Assembly (NCBI RefSeq): GCF_009905375.1
Contig: NC_133647.1
Location: forward strand, 49,968,506-50,032,505
Reading direction: 5' to 3'
From: Apium graveolens
Lineage: Eukaryota > Streptophyta > Magnoliopsida > Apiales > Apiaceae
DNA length: 64,000 bases
Every line of letters begins with the position of its first letter. Within the stretch, counting starts at the first letter, position 1. The position numbers and the translations under genes were made by a program. This document shows positions 11,236 through 24,226 of the stretch, piece by piece. Under the pieces are notes generated by a model. That model had not been told where the DNA came from. It worked only from the letters and a program-made list of their open reading frames with translations, and ran no database searches.

Positions 11236-11595
11236 TGAAAATAGATTCCAGTTCGAAATTTTTTTAAAAAAATTAGTGAATTTTGAAAATTCAAGAAAAA
11301 AAATCAGAAAATTATATATAATTTCTGGAAAATATATTTTGAGAGATACTTCTATATTAATCCGCGGAAATTGAGGGAAAAATACCAGAAAATTCCTAAA
11401 AATGGGAATAAGGTAAGAAAATGAACGTAAAAAAATATGAAAATTCCAGAAAATATCATGATGTCTCGGATAAAGCAAATCATTGTAAATGTGTAGGTTG
11501 CTTCACACTTTACGTTAAAAAAGATACGCTGTAAGGCAATAAACGAACTTAACTTCTACGAAATCCTGTACGATTTTTCAGAAGTTGGGGAGAAA
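11236..11595. other. AT-rich unassigned segment before the copia remnant
   Basis: No credible coding frame. It contains runs of A and T and a short less AT-rich end (11460-11595). The junction with copia F lies at about 11560-11600 because copia-like protein similarity begins there. Confidence 0.5.
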
Positions 11596-13559
11596 ATGAT
11601 AGAGGATAAAATAATTCCTGATTACATAATTAATGACAAGTGTCCAGGCTTGGAATGCCTTGATGATAATGAAGATGAAGCCCTTGTATTTGAAAATCTC
11701 AACATTAACAATGATTCTGATGAAGAAGGTGAAGTCAATGCACAACAAATGATGAATGAAGAGTCTATTGAACAAGAAAATCATGGAAATGGAAGCTCAT
11801 CTCAAACACCTGATTTTGATAGCACAAACTCAGGGGGAGAAAAAGAAGAAGGTTCTACAAATCATACCAATGATAAAGAAAATGATGAAGTCACCAGTCA
11901 ACAAACTCACACCAGAAAATGGGATAGGAGTCACAATCCAAATTCAATAATTGGTGATCCAAATGCCGGTGTAAGGACTCGAAGTGCAACTGCTAATGAG
12001 TGCCTACATGCTTTCTTTCTGTCTCAAGTAGAGCCCAAGAAAATTGAAGAAGCTCTAATGGACCCTAATTGGATATCTGCCATGCAAGAAGAGCTTAATC
12101 GGTTTGAAAGGAACAAACTTTGGGAGCTAGTTCCTGCACCAAAGAACAGAAGTGTAATTGGAACAGAATGGGTGTTCAGGAACAAGATGGATGAAAATGG
12201 TATAGTTACCAGAAACAAGGCAAGGTTGATTGCAAAAGGCTACTCACAAGAAGAATGAATTGATTATGATAAAACTTTTGCTCCAGTTGTAAGACTTGAA
12301 GCAATAAAGATTTTTATAGCATTTGCTGCACATTCAAATTTGAAAGTGTATCAAATGGATGTCAAGAGTGCTTTCCTAAATGGTGTGTTAGAAGAAGAAG
12401 TTTATGTGCAACAGCCACCTGGCTTTGAAGATCCAGAATTTCCAGATTTTGTATACAAGTTACTCAAGGCTCTATCTGGACTAAAACAGGCACCTAGAGC
12501 ATGGTATGATACATTGTTAGAATTCTTACTTAAATATGGTTTTACTAGAGGTACCATAGACAAGACTCTCTTCCATAAAAAAAATGGTGATGATATGATC
12601 CTAGTTCAGATCTATGTCGATGATATTATCTTTGGTTTTACAAATGAAAAACTTTGCCAAAGATTCTCTAAGCTTATGCAGAGTGAATATGAAATGAGTA
12701 CGATGGGGGATTTAAGTTACTTTCTTGGACTTCAAGTCAGTCAAAGAAGTGATGAGATCTTCATTAGCCAAACTAAGTATGTCAAAGATTTATTGAAAAA
12801 GTTTGGTATGGTTGATTTTTCACCTTCTTCTACACCTATGTCTACAGCAACAAAGTTATATGAAGATAGAAAATGCAAAAGTGTAGATATTTCAATTTAT
12901 AGAGGAATGATTGGATCATTGCTTTACTTAACTGCAAGTAGACCAGACATCATGTTTTCAACATGTCTATGTGCAAGATTTCAAGCCAATCCAAAAGAAT
13001 CACATTTGATGGCTGTTAAGAGAATTTTCAGATATTTGAAGGGGACTCTAAACTTGGGATTATGGTATCCTAAGGGAACTGGTTTTGAAGCTGTTGGATA
13101 CACAGATGCAGATTTTGCTGGATGCAGGGTGGACAGAAAGAGTATTAGTGCAAGTTGTCAGTTTCTTGGGCAGAGACTTGTATCCTAGCATAGCAAGAAA
13201 TAACAATTTGTGTCAACTTCCACAACTGAAGCAGAATACGTAGCTGCTGGAAGTTGTTGTGCTCAAGTGCTTTGGATTAGAAATTAGCTAATGGACTAGG
13301 ACTAGTGTTACACAAAATTCCAATTATGTGTGACGATACTAGTGTTATATCTATTGTGGCTAATCCAGTTAATCATTCTAGAACAAAGCACATTGATGTA
13401 AGGTACCATTTTATTAGAGAACATGCTCCAAATGGTACCATTGAGCTCATTTTTGTTCCAACAGAAAAATAATTAGCTGATATTTTTACTAAACCTTTGG
13501 ATAAAGCAATTTTCACTAGACTGGTAGGTGAAGTTGGAATGCTAAACTTTTCATCCTAA
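11596..13559 (+). pseudogene. Copia pol remnant of F: reverse transcriptase and RNase H
   Basis: After a low-complexity acidic linker comes the copia [40 protein letters not shown] (about 12353), LKQAPRAWY, and YVDDIIFG (about 12614). RNase H follows with [28 protein letters not shown] and LADIFTKPL, ending near 13559. It is dead: TGA at 12256-12258, TAG at 13186-13188, further stops near 13200, 13290 and 13470, and a frameshift near 13295. Integrase, protease and gag are missing. The frame before and after the first stop is the same. Confidence 0.93.
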
Positions 13560-13880
13560 GGCAAGAACTCAGGTAGTATGTTGCAGCAGATTAATTTCTA
13601 GTAAATCAAAATTAATTTGATTTTATTAGAAATTAACTTAAATATGAATTATAAATATTTCAGAAATCGCTGCATATTTATTCTTCAAAAATAAAAATCT
13701 AGCTTGAAAATTTTCAATTATAAGAAAACTGTCAAAATGCTAATTTATATCTTCAATATTTAAAATAAATACAAGACATAGTCAAAGTGATCAAAAGTAT
13801 ATAGAGAACTGAGTTCTCGATAAGTCTAGTTGACTTATCGACAAGTCATTTTAAGACTTTTTGAGTGAGTTATCGATAAG
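13560..13880 (+). other. Untranslated tract after pol of F (left part)
   Basis: AT-rich with no ORF. Its right end has several TTATCGATAAG-like words that continue after the solo LTR at 18284, showing that E split this tract. Confidence 0.6.
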
Positions 13881-16800
13881 TGTAATATCCCGTATTTTTA
13901 GAATTATTATAATTATTATTTGAATATATATATGTGCTTTTATGATTTAGAAGGAATAAAATGGTGGATATTCCATCCCTGTTTCACAAGTTGGTGTTAT
14001 TAAATGGTAATGTGCTAATTGTTAAGTGTTATATCGATCCTTGTTAATTTCTGAAAAATATTTACTTAAATGTATTATTTTTAAAAATTATTTGAAAGCC
14101 GATCTTATTGATAACGGTAAATTAAAATTGTTTTGCAATATCCGGGAAATATCATGCCATTATTTATTAATAAATAATTATTATGGGAATTTTGGTGAAT
14201 TATCTAATGTTTGATATTTATATTTGGGTGTGTATATATGATAAAGTATAAGTATTTTGATTTTTAATATGTCCAGAATAAAGTATAGATAATTATGGTA
14301 TTTTTCTGGTAATTTTTGGAGTGTTATATGATTTTATTAGGATTTATATATTTAATAATTATTTCTGAGTAATTATAAAACTATTTTATAAAGCTGGGAA
14401 TCGTCCAACTTTAATTGTTTTTGCGTTTTTACAACATGGAACTCTTCGGAAAACCCCTTCCCAACCTAATTTGATTATTCTGAACATTTTCCGTATTTTG
14501 ACTTTTTCGATCCGGAGTACGGTTTGACCCGTACGAGTCCCGACGCAAAATTTTGATACGATAATTATTTCGGTAGATCAATAAACCCGTATTCTCGAGA
14601 GACGGGATATTTTTAGATTATTTGCTGATAGGGTGTTTTATAAGAAGCTCGGTTTTGATAATTATCCAAATCTGGTATTAAATTCAGTAATCTATTTTCG
14701 GATTCGATATATAAGTGTAAATTCAGTATTAAATTCCAGAATGTTTTAAAAATCATGAAACTTATATTTTCTTAAGTTTTGAATATTTCAAGAATTTTAA
14801 AATTGTTTCGAAAATTTTTTGGATTATATTTACCCGTACGTTTGTTCGTTTAATCATAAAATGCGGATATGATGCTCGATTCAAAAATATTTTAAAAATT
14901 ATGAAAATTTTATTTTATTAAGTTTTAAATATTCCGAGAATTTTAGAATTATTTAGGTAATTTTTCGGGTTATTCTCACCCGCAAATTGATTCCTTAAAA
15001 GGTAAAATGCGGGATAAAACCAGGCTTGCAGGCAAACACGGGACACACGTAACATTCTCGTTACTCCACATATACGTGTCAACTACTCCCTCCTTCTAAT
15101 TGTTGCATGTTGTGTTTTAAAAAAAAAACAAAAACCACAAACTTCACCGACTCAATTCCCTGTGTCTCCTTCCCTCATTCTCCCCTTTCCCCCACTCGCC
15201 AGCCCTCCCCCTTCATCTCCTATTTCCCTCCTTCTTTCCCCCCTCTGTTCTCTTTTCTCCGTTTATTTTCATATTTGTTTTAATTTTCAAAAATTCATAT
15301 CTTTCAAACCGTTTGTCCAAATTTCAATTGCTATATATACGGGATCAGCGTTTCGATATCTCCGCATAGGTATATATATTACGAGATTTTGAGAAGAAAA
15401 TTTGTGGAGCATATTTTCCGTTTTAATTTATTTTCGGGGCATAGAAAAGGAGTTTGACGGCGTTGATTACTCCACATGGATTCTCAGCGTGTATATGTCT
15501 ATGGCTATTAATTTCGGATTTTTCTGGAGATATTTTCTGGACATCAGATAATCTCTTCGGGGTGATCTGAATTTATTTTGGGTAACGATTTCGAAATTCC
15601 GCTTTCGTACTTGAGTATATTATAGCATGTTAGTGTTTATATATTTATTTCATAATTTTTAGAAATTTTCTTAGAAGTCGCTTTTGGCCATATTTTTCAT
15701 TTCTAGCATGTTTATACGTGCAAATATAAATAATGTGTGGTTTAAATTTATAAATTTTATTAGAGTATAGTCGGATTGTGTTGTTTGGGATTGATTTTGA
15801 GGGGTTATGACTCTGGGAAAAGTCCGCTTTACAAAGACGTTATTTCGATTTTTTTTTATAAAATATTTATTTTAATTTTCAAATTATTATCTTTTAATTA
15901 CTTTTGAAATTCATAATTTGATTTAAGTATTTATAATTTATTTTGATTAATTATTTATCCATTCAATAATTAATCAATTAATTTTTTTTGTAAATAGCTG
16001 AATGAATTGTATTTATTTATAATTGAGCCAAATAATATTTTAAAATTATTTTGAGCTTTAAAAATTATACAAAGGTATTGAATATTCAATTAATATTTAT
16101 TAATTGAATTATTCTTATTTTATTCATAGAAAATACACCGTTTGCCTGTTTAATACTAAATAAACGCGTATAGACTCAGAAAATATTCCGTTTTCATTAA
16201 AAATACTTTTGAGACACAAATTCTTTTGTTTCGAAAGGTTTCTTGGTTTGCGAGTTGTTCTGAGTCAATTATTGAGCGATAAATCATATTTTTTAACTCG
16301 ACTTCAGTTTTAAACGTACTGAGTCGAACTTTTTGATGAACCGAGGCATGTGTGATATGAATTATGTGATACGTGAGTTATGTGCTTACGTGCTATGTGA
16401 ATTACGTGCGTACGTGGGTCAAGAGTCTTGTATTTGACTGTTTTATTTATGTGCGGGCTATCGTATGGGTAGACGATAGGATTTTGACGCGCAGTTCATC
16501 GAGTAATTATCGTTTAGAAGATTAAAGTGTTAATTTCTAATTATAGATAAGAGTCGATCAAGACAATCAGGACCAGACGAAATGGATGAAGTGTAGAGTT
16601 GAATAATATGAAATATTTGGTTGCAGCACTGCATGAGCAGGAGGCCAAAAGATTAGTAGAATAAAGACGAAGATGTTTTGAGATAGAATGTCAGAATAGA
16701 TGCGTCTTTGCGAGTGTGACTAACTGCTAAATCTCAAAGGCAAGTATCCCTATCATCACTTATTATTCAAGTGATATTTATTTTGAATCCTATTATGCAA

Positions 16801-18278
16801 GTATTGTTTTCCCTATTCTCAGTTCAGAATAGATAAATGTTTTACATGTCGCTGAATTAAATGCTTATTATACAAGTACTCTCTGCTATTCTATGTTTGG
16901 AATAGTCAAGTGTTTTACTTATCAAATTACTGGATTTATAAATGTTTTGGATTTTGAGAAAAATGATTTGGTTGCGAGTATTCTTTCCCAAGTGAATGGG
17001 GGAATAATAAAATTTATAAGGGTGTCGAGTATTATGACCCCTCTCAATAAAATGTTTTAAGATTGGATGATTACTGATTGCGTAAGAGGCCATGGCGGCG
17101 GTCCAGCGGAGAGCTAGGTATTATAAAGGAAATATAATGCCTTTTTAGGCCGATATGTGCCTTTGGTACCCCATTTGTTTAGTTGGATATGCTTCGGCTT
17201 ACCGGTATTGCTCCGCGGCTGATCACCGACGGCAACACACCGTCGTTCGAGAATTCCAATCTAAATTATTATATTGCTTTTGATAATCTTATAAGAATGG
17301 TTTATTAAGTGTTTTGGTTTTGAATAAAAGGTGAAATGCAGTTTTGATTCAGTTTATGCTTGATGTTGATATTTAGTTTGTTATTAAATATCAAAGGTGG
17401 TATTAGTATAGATGTTTGATGTTGACTTCAGTATGGGATGTTGTGAGCATCAAAGTTCGTATTGATATCTAATTTGACATGAAAACAAAATGAGTATTAA
17501 TACCAAGAGTTCGGTTTTCAATAAACTTTATGATTCAGTCCATAATCATTGTTTCATATTATTGTTGTTTACGATATTTCCGTATACACTATTTTATGAA
17601 TTTTATTCTCGTCAAGATTCAAAGTATTGCTGAAGCATTTCGCTTGAAAATAGAAAAACGATTTTTGAATACAATTGAGAAACAATTATCTGATTCTTTA
17701 CTAAATTTTCTGATTTAGCAATTATGAGTTTTAAACGTTCTGCTCTAGTACAGCTATCAGTTTTATATCAAAACGACCATATATATGCTATAATGAACTT
17801 GATGAGCATTTTTTCGCTCATACTCGCCTGTTTTTAAAATCTAACCTTCCAGTGAGGATTAGCTTGCGCTATTTAGCCACGTAACTCGAGAAAGCAAGGG
17901 AGAAGCTTTTGGAAAGTGGTTGGTCCAGGGTTTACGGACTAGTATAAGTACTGTTGTGTAAAGTTGTTTATATTAAATTATATTATAGTCGTGTATTATA
18001 TAATTGGGCCTAGTATACTTCTTTTCGAAGTTATACTAGCGGGTTTAGATTGAGTTGGAAATTGTTGAAAAGAGTTTTAAGAGAAAGTGAAAAATTTATT
18101 TGTGGAATTTGGATTTCTTGTTTCTAGAATTGTAACCTTAAAATATCTTGGATTATTTTGGGGTCATAGATGCTAAATATCTTTCGCTTGCAGTTGTATA
18201 TTGAATAAACAAGCTAATTTGGATTGAGGTTTTATAGTGACGACTAAATCATCTGACCCCGGATTTGGGGGCGTTACA
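13881..18278 (+). mobile_element. Solo LTR E (4.4 kb), gypsy-type
   Basis: Starts TGTAATATCCCG and ends GGATTTGGGGGCGTTACA. It is flanked by perfect ATAAG duplications (13876-13880 and 18279-18283). No PBS, gag or pol is inside, so it is a solo LTR left by LTR-LTR recombination. The ends resemble those of A, C and D, indicating a related chromovirus family. A C/T-rich leader-like tract lies at 15160-15260, and the TGAGC...GCTCA block at 17803-17820. The short ORFs inside are not supported as genes, and the H3-like micro-ORF of the other families is not found here. Confidence 0.92.
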
Positions 18279-18283
18279 ATAAG

Positions 18284-18835
18284 TCAATATTCTGACTTCT
18301 CGAGTGACTTCTCGATAAGCTTTATTATGACTTATCAATAAGTCATTGTAGAGTTCTCTAATAATACAAATTTGCAGAGTTCTCTACTTATTAGACTTAT
18401 AGATAGCTCAGAACTGAAATAATTTAGTCCAATAAATTATTTTGGTAAAATACTTTTGACAAAATTATTCTGATTTTTAGTTTGATTTATTCAAATAAAA
18501 ATGGGAAACAATTCAGTCCATTTTGGACAAACCGGGTGTTTATATGACATCTCGATAAGTTAATTTTTAATTCTCTAAAAGAGTAAATTAAAATGACTTC
18601 TCGATATGTAAATCACATTCTAAATGATTTCTCGATAAGTATATTCCAAACGTCTATTTTTGACTTCTCGATAAGTCATCTGCTTTTACTATAAATACCC
18701 AGACATCTCGATACATATACATACGCCTTCGAGAACTCTAAGTGACCTAGATTTTTCAATTTGAAACCGATTTCACTCTCATTTCAAACTCTTTCTCACT
18801 AATTTTTCTTACCCATTCAATCTTACTCAACAACA
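18284..18835 (+). promoter_or_regulatory. Promoter-like tract ahead of the extra ORF of F, with repeated CTCGATAAG motifs
   Basis: The words GACTTCTCGATAAGT and variants occur roughly eight times here and several more at 13815-13880. Each contains GATAAG, a sequence known as the plant I-box/GATA motif. A TATA box (CTATAAATACCC, about 18690) lies some 145 bp before the ATG at 18836. A C/T- and A-rich leader and a good plant start context (CAACAATGGC) follow. This suggests an internal promoter driving a separate transcript for the extra ORF, though a fortuitous TATA is possible. Confidence 0.5.
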
Positions 18836-21542
18836 ATGGCACTCAACAATGTTAGAGCTGTAATCCCAGCGAAAGGAACCAACTACATAGCTTTCACTGA
18901 TGCTAACCAAGCCCCTGACAGTTTTAAGGGGTTTGTGAAATTTATGTCTGAATCCTATGTTGCAGGTGCTTTAACAGCTAACCCAGTCCTATACTTGGAT
19001 GTTCTCTATGAATTCTGGACAACAGTAGTAGTGAGAATAGTTATGCATGACAACTCTATGTCATTGGTGGTGACGTGCTCAATTGGAGGCAAGATGCGAA
19101 TGCAGTCTTGGGTCTTCCAACTGCAAATCTAGTGGAGGTGCCAACCCAGGATGAACTAACCGAGTTTATGGACTTCATCAACTATGGTGGGAGAATCAAC
19201 TTGGTAAGCTTGAACAGAACAAACCTAAGAAAAAAGTGGTCCTTTGTTTTTGATTCTATAGTGAGGGCCTTCACATGTAGGAAGACATGGTATGACAATA
19301 TTTCAAGTGTGTTGCAGAAGTTGGTGTTCTCAATTGCCCACAACAGACACTTGAATGTTGGTATATTGATCCTGGAAGAACTTTCAACCAGGTTGACCAT
19401 GCCCCACTCTGCTAGAGGTAAGGAAATTTTCTTCCCTAGATTTATCATGTCTACCTTAAATCATAAGGTATCAGACATACATGTTGGAGAGATTTAGGAC
19501 TTACCCTTACCCTATGCCTGATATGAGTCAAGTGCTCAACCTAGTACAACTATGGTCCCTGAACCTGTAGAAGTTCAAATACAGGAAAACCAACAGGGGC
19601 CTTCCAAAGTTGAGACCATTCCTTCAAAACCATTAGTAGCTAGGAAACCAACCACTTCATTCTCTCAAAAGGATGAAGTGAGTAAAAAGAAGAGAAATGA
19701 GATAACTCTTACAGTAATGAATGAGAGTGGTGAGGAACAAACACTAACTGAGTCACCTTTGGTCAGAAGAACAAAGAAGGCAAACAAAACTGAGCTGACC
19801 ACTCAAACTATCTTTGTATCCTCCCAAAAGTATGTAGTTGTAAAAATGGGGCAAAAACAGATTCTAGAGACATCCTCTCAACAGGGTGTTTCTATTAAAA
19901 AGAGCATTCTCCCCAATGCATCTTGTAAATAGTCTGCACATCCAACTCTTGAACAAATTCAAGTGTATGGTTGGAGAAATAGGATGGCACACACAAGGAG
20001 AGCACATCCCTTGAAGCTCCATCATCCATTCAGGGGGAGCCTATTCAGGTTGGTCAAAGCTCTTCACATACTCAAGTCTCTAATGATGTTGGAAAAGAAA
20101 GACTTCTAAAGGCTGCAGAAAGACCAAATCAAGACCAAGAATTCAGTGAACTTTTTGCAGTACTAAGATTGTTTCTTCAAAACAACTACATGACCTACAA
20201 GAAAGCTTTGGCCAAGAACATCAACTTTATCAGGGCAGTAGTTGTAAAAATTGATGATTTCTTGGAGAAAAGAATTATTGTGAATAACAATGATGGAGGT
20301 GTGGACAGATGTCTTCAGGTGTCTCTTCCAAATCTTAAAACTTTAAGAGCATCTGAACTAGATCTAATGATTGACAGAGTAAATCCAGTTATTTCAGAAC
20401 ACACTCAACTTCTCTATGAGTTCAAAAAATGCACAGATAGCAGCTTTTCCTGAAGCCTATCTATATCCAAACAAAGGAGTAGTCTAATCTATCCAACAAC
20501 CAAGAAATGCAAGCACTTTCTTGTTCCTAAAAACTGTGTCAGATCAAACATGAGGCTGATCATGACTTTGCAGTCTGATCTAAAGTACAAAAGGAGCAAG
20601 AAGCTTGAGGATGAGGAGATGAGACAATCCTAGACAGATATCTTATAAATTCTGACACCATGTTGTCAAACACTCAATTCAATCAAAGGAATGATAAGGA
20701 TGATGATGAGCAGAAAGATAATCAAAAACCTTCTGGCTCAAATCCAAGTCAATCCTCTAAGGAAATTGGTAACAAGGATAAGAAGCAGTATGAGAAGAAG
20801 TATGGTGACAAGAAAATGAGAGAAGAAAGGAGAAGCAAACAAAGGCAAGATGGCTCAGAACCACCATAAACCCTAAAAATCCAAACAAACCAAGCTCAAC
20901 CTTCAAAGCCAACAAACTCAATCATCAAACTACCTCAATCCTCTAAGCCAAAATTCCTATACAAACAAACTGCTAACACCTTTTTAAAAATACCAATAAC
21001 CTCAAGCCAAACATCTCTCAACAAAATCACAAACTTACCTTCAGTCAAGCCTTCACTTAAATTTCACTACAAGTCTATTGGGAGGAAACCTAAGAAAGCT
21101 AAGGATGCTGAAAAAGTACAAGTTACTTAAAGGACCATCTGGAATTGCTTCAAGAAAAATGATTTTCTACCTCTAAACTGGTGCAACTCAGATAAAGACT
21201 ACTTTCAACAACTAGCTGAGAAAATAGTCAAAGTTTGGGTTGTAACACTAAGGGAAGTAAGAATTTGCTATGAAGATGGGTCCTTCAAATTTCTTGGTTA
21301 TAGATTACTGGACTCTCTCTCTCCCCCATAGAAATCAAGAGAGTGATAAGTTTGCTGAAGGATAAGGATACTGCTACAAGAGCATGGAGATCTGTTTTGG
21401 CTGAATGGTTGATTATAAGGGAAGAATGAAGAGCAAGGAATGAAGTTGAATATGAGGAAAGAAAAAGGAAGTATGATGAGGAGATTGAAATGTTCATCAA
21501 AAGATTAGAAGAAATCAAGGCAAAAGGAATGAGCAGAATTTC
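18836..21542 (+). pseudogene. Post-pol extra ORF of copia F (N-terminal and middle part), decayed
   Basis: The first frame (18836 to about 19080) contains FKGFVKFMSESYV...ALTANPVLYLDVLYEFW. This resembles an uncharacterised protein that accompanies copia pol in other plant genomes, for example in Asteraceae. A frameshift near 19080 moves to a second frame with LGLPTANLVEVPTQDELTEF and on to 19497. Further open pieces are 19552-19932, 20169-20453 (coiled-coil-like) and 20660-20869 (Lys/Asp-rich), with stops and frameshifts between them. The last codons before 21542 continue in frame after element D at 63591. Function is unknown; env-like or gag-like roles have been proposed for such ORFs, without proof here. 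Confidence 0.65.
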
Positions 21543-21853
21543 TGTATCACCCCTAAATCCAGGGTCGGGGATCCGGGTCGTCACAAGTTCCATTTCCCTT
21601 AATAACACTTAATCTTAATAAACAACCAACTACTGCATACTGTGACCCCACAATATACACACACATCACAAGTTATAGTCTCAGAGATGAATACCAAAAA
21701 TAACACCTTAAAAGGGTTTCTGAATAAGTTTGCATTTTTCCTTGCCATTATTACAGTTCATAAATATACATAAGTCTGGTACATCAACAACTGAAAACCT
21801 AGCCTATTGGTAGTTCCTACCTCAACTACAACGTCATCCCCGTCTACAGAAAA

Positions 21854-21904
21854 CTATGGAATGTTTCCTATCCGCTTCCGAATTGGGAGCTTACTCCTAT
21901 TCAT
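21854..21904 (-). pseudogene. LTR micro-ORF of D, 3' LTR copy (truncated)
   Basis: MNRSKLPIRKRIGNIP then TAG, homologous to the ORF at 60705-60794 in the other LTR, where the frame continues for 13 more codons. It is the counterpart of the H3-tail-like micro-ORF of element C. Confidence 0.4.
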
Positions 21905-22843
21905 TTTGTCTATCTGTTGTTGTGTGATGAAAGAAGAAAGCAAGGGTGAGCAACAGGCCAACCAAAATAATATGTATAATGATTAACAATATATGCGCAT
22001 TCCCATCATAATACTCATGAAAGTCTTGGTCAAGTAGATAGGAACCAAGTTTGATATCTTAACGAGACAAAGTCGCAAAATATTCAGTATATATGTATAT
22101 ATACTTTTCAAAATCTTGGAAGTCCTCTTCCAAGCATAATATACACAGAGTTCCAGTTTATAACTGTATAAAAATATTGTTGCAAGGTGATCTCATATAT
22201 CTAACCTTGTCTCAACGTTTTTCTGAAAACCTTTGACATGCATAAGATAATCATTTACTAGATATAAGTTGAAAAGATGAAGTTACTAGATACTCCAATA
22301 TACTTATATCTTTTCCGAATACTACTTGAACTACCACCGTTCAAGGTATAATCAGTTTCAAAAGTTCATCAAAATGTTTTCTCAAAACAGCAACCTTGTT
22401 GCGAATATAAAATACACCACAGAGCCGAATCCCTCAGGTTTTGAGCGAGTATTTAAATCCCCTTTAAAAGGAAGATCTTAATTCTGAAAATGAGTTTTGG
22501 GATCCGCTCTAACTTTTAAAATCATTTTGAAGACTCGAAAACATTTTAAGGAATGTTTAGAGTAATGATGATTTAATAAAATAAATCATTCCCGATATGT
22601 TAGAAAATATCTGAATATCATTATTTAAATAATATTCCCATAAAGGATAATCTTTATAAAAATAATTGAAGTAGAAGTTTTAAACTCCTACTTGAAATGA
22701 ATAATAAATAACCAAAGATATGCTTATACGAAAGTACGATCTTTATTTGAATAATCGAAAATAAGTTTGATTATTATTCAAAACTATCGAATATACCTTA
22801 TTCGATTACTAGTTATAGAAAACTATATATATATATATATAAT

Positions 22844-24175
22844 TGTAAGTCATATGTCATAGCCTATTTGTATATTCGAGGATTCAACTCAACTCAAATA
22901 AGAATGTAATAAGTAAATAGTGGATCTACCGTCAAAAGAGATCTCACAGAGTAATATCTGTCAAAGGATTCAGAAACAGGGTTCATCTAGCGACTTGAGG
23001 AATTAATTCACTGGAAGAAGTTCAAGAAATTGATCATGCCTCAGTGATATAAATCAAGAGTGTGGATTTAATCAAGTGACAGAGATCTCATCAGAGTATC
23101 ATTAATTACAAGGATTTAATCTGAAGAAAATCAAAGTATCAAAGTCAAGACATGAAGAAACGTCACGGAAGTTAGTCACTCATGAACCAGACAGTACATC
23201 GAGTGTCAACGTTGAAGTGGTGGAATTGATTCATAATTCTCAGTGATTTTCAGAAGATATTCAAAAGATTGGTTGCTGCTCAGGGTTATTATTAATTCTC
23301 TATTAATTAATTAAGTCATATAATTTAATCAAGAAAATAAATTATATCTGTAAAGATTAATTTATTTGACTAATTAAATTAATTGATTAATTAATTCAGA
23401 ATTAATATTAAGGTTTTTCAGAATTTAAATCGGATTAAAATTCATTTAAATTCAGCAAGTCAAACTGATTGTACTAGTATGACAATCGGTATGACAATCA
23501 ATAGTCATACCGAAAGTCATGCTAGTACAAACAATTGTCTTGCCGAAAGTTACACTGGAAGAGAATTGTCTTGCTAGTTCAATCAGATTGTCTTGCTAGT
23601 ACAAACAATTGTCATACTGAAAGTCTCTCCAGTTCAACAGATTGTCTTGCTAGTACAATTGGATTGTCTCACCGATTGTCATTGCAGTTCATTCTATTCT
23701 GTTGTTTGATTAAAAGAAGCAGAAGCAGAACACAATCAATCATCCAGAACACAAAAGTCAAGAACAAAGCAGAAAAGAAAAACAAGAAGAAATATTTCAT
23801 CTTTTCATCTGCAAACTTCAAGATTAAATTTCTAGATTGTAAAGTTAAATCCAATCCACTAGAAATCTTTATCTTGCTCTTGTGTAACAATCTAGTGGAT
23901 CAAAATCCCTAGAACTTAATCTCAAATCGCGTTTAGCATTTGATTCTAATTATTGCAAAAATAGAAAAAGTTCATGTCGAATTTATTCTACATTTGTGAT
24001 AATTAATTTGAGATTAATTCCTTGTAATCGATACAGTTGTTGTAACACCTTTCAAGTTTAATAATATTTTTATTTAACTTGAATTTTGTTTCACATTTTT
24101 TATTCCGCATTTAATTCGATTATTCGGTACTGTTTGTATTCAACCCCCCTTCTACAAACACATTGGGACCTAATA
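22844..24175 (+). repeat. 5' LTR of element B
   Basis: Begins TGTAAGTCATATGTCATAGCC and is followed after 2 bp by the PBS. Its centre (about 23465-23700) holds short direct and inverted repeats of ATTGTCTTGCTAGTACAA. No ORF in it is supported; the 125-codon frame at 23535 is made of these repeats. Confidence 0.93.
23465..23700 (+). repeat. Short imperfect repeats in the LTR of B
   Basis: Words of the type ATTGTCTTGCTAGTACAA and CATACCGAAAGT recur about eight times, some in inverted orientation (TTGTACTAGTATGACAAT). The same block is at 29481-29710 in the 3' LTR. Confidence 0.7.
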
Positions 24176-24177
24176 AT

Positions 24178-24190
24178 TGGTATCAGAGCC
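24178..24190 (+). other. Primer-binding site of element B (tRNA-iMet)
   Basis: TGGTATCAGAGCC, a perfect complement of the initiator Met tRNA 3' end, 2 bp after the LTR. Confidence 0.95.
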
Positions 24191-24226
24191 TTCTGATTAA
24201 CGAACAAATCAAGATCCTAGACTTTT

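Noticed and set aside
14026..17718. Several ORFs of 60-80 codons inside solo LTR E
   Set aside because: AT-rich composition, no motif, and not shared with related LTRs.
23535..23912. 125-codon ORF present in both LTRs of B (also 29552-29929)
   Set aside because: Its N-terminal half is translation of the short LTR repeats. No start context and no similarity; it is duplicated only because it lies in the LTR.
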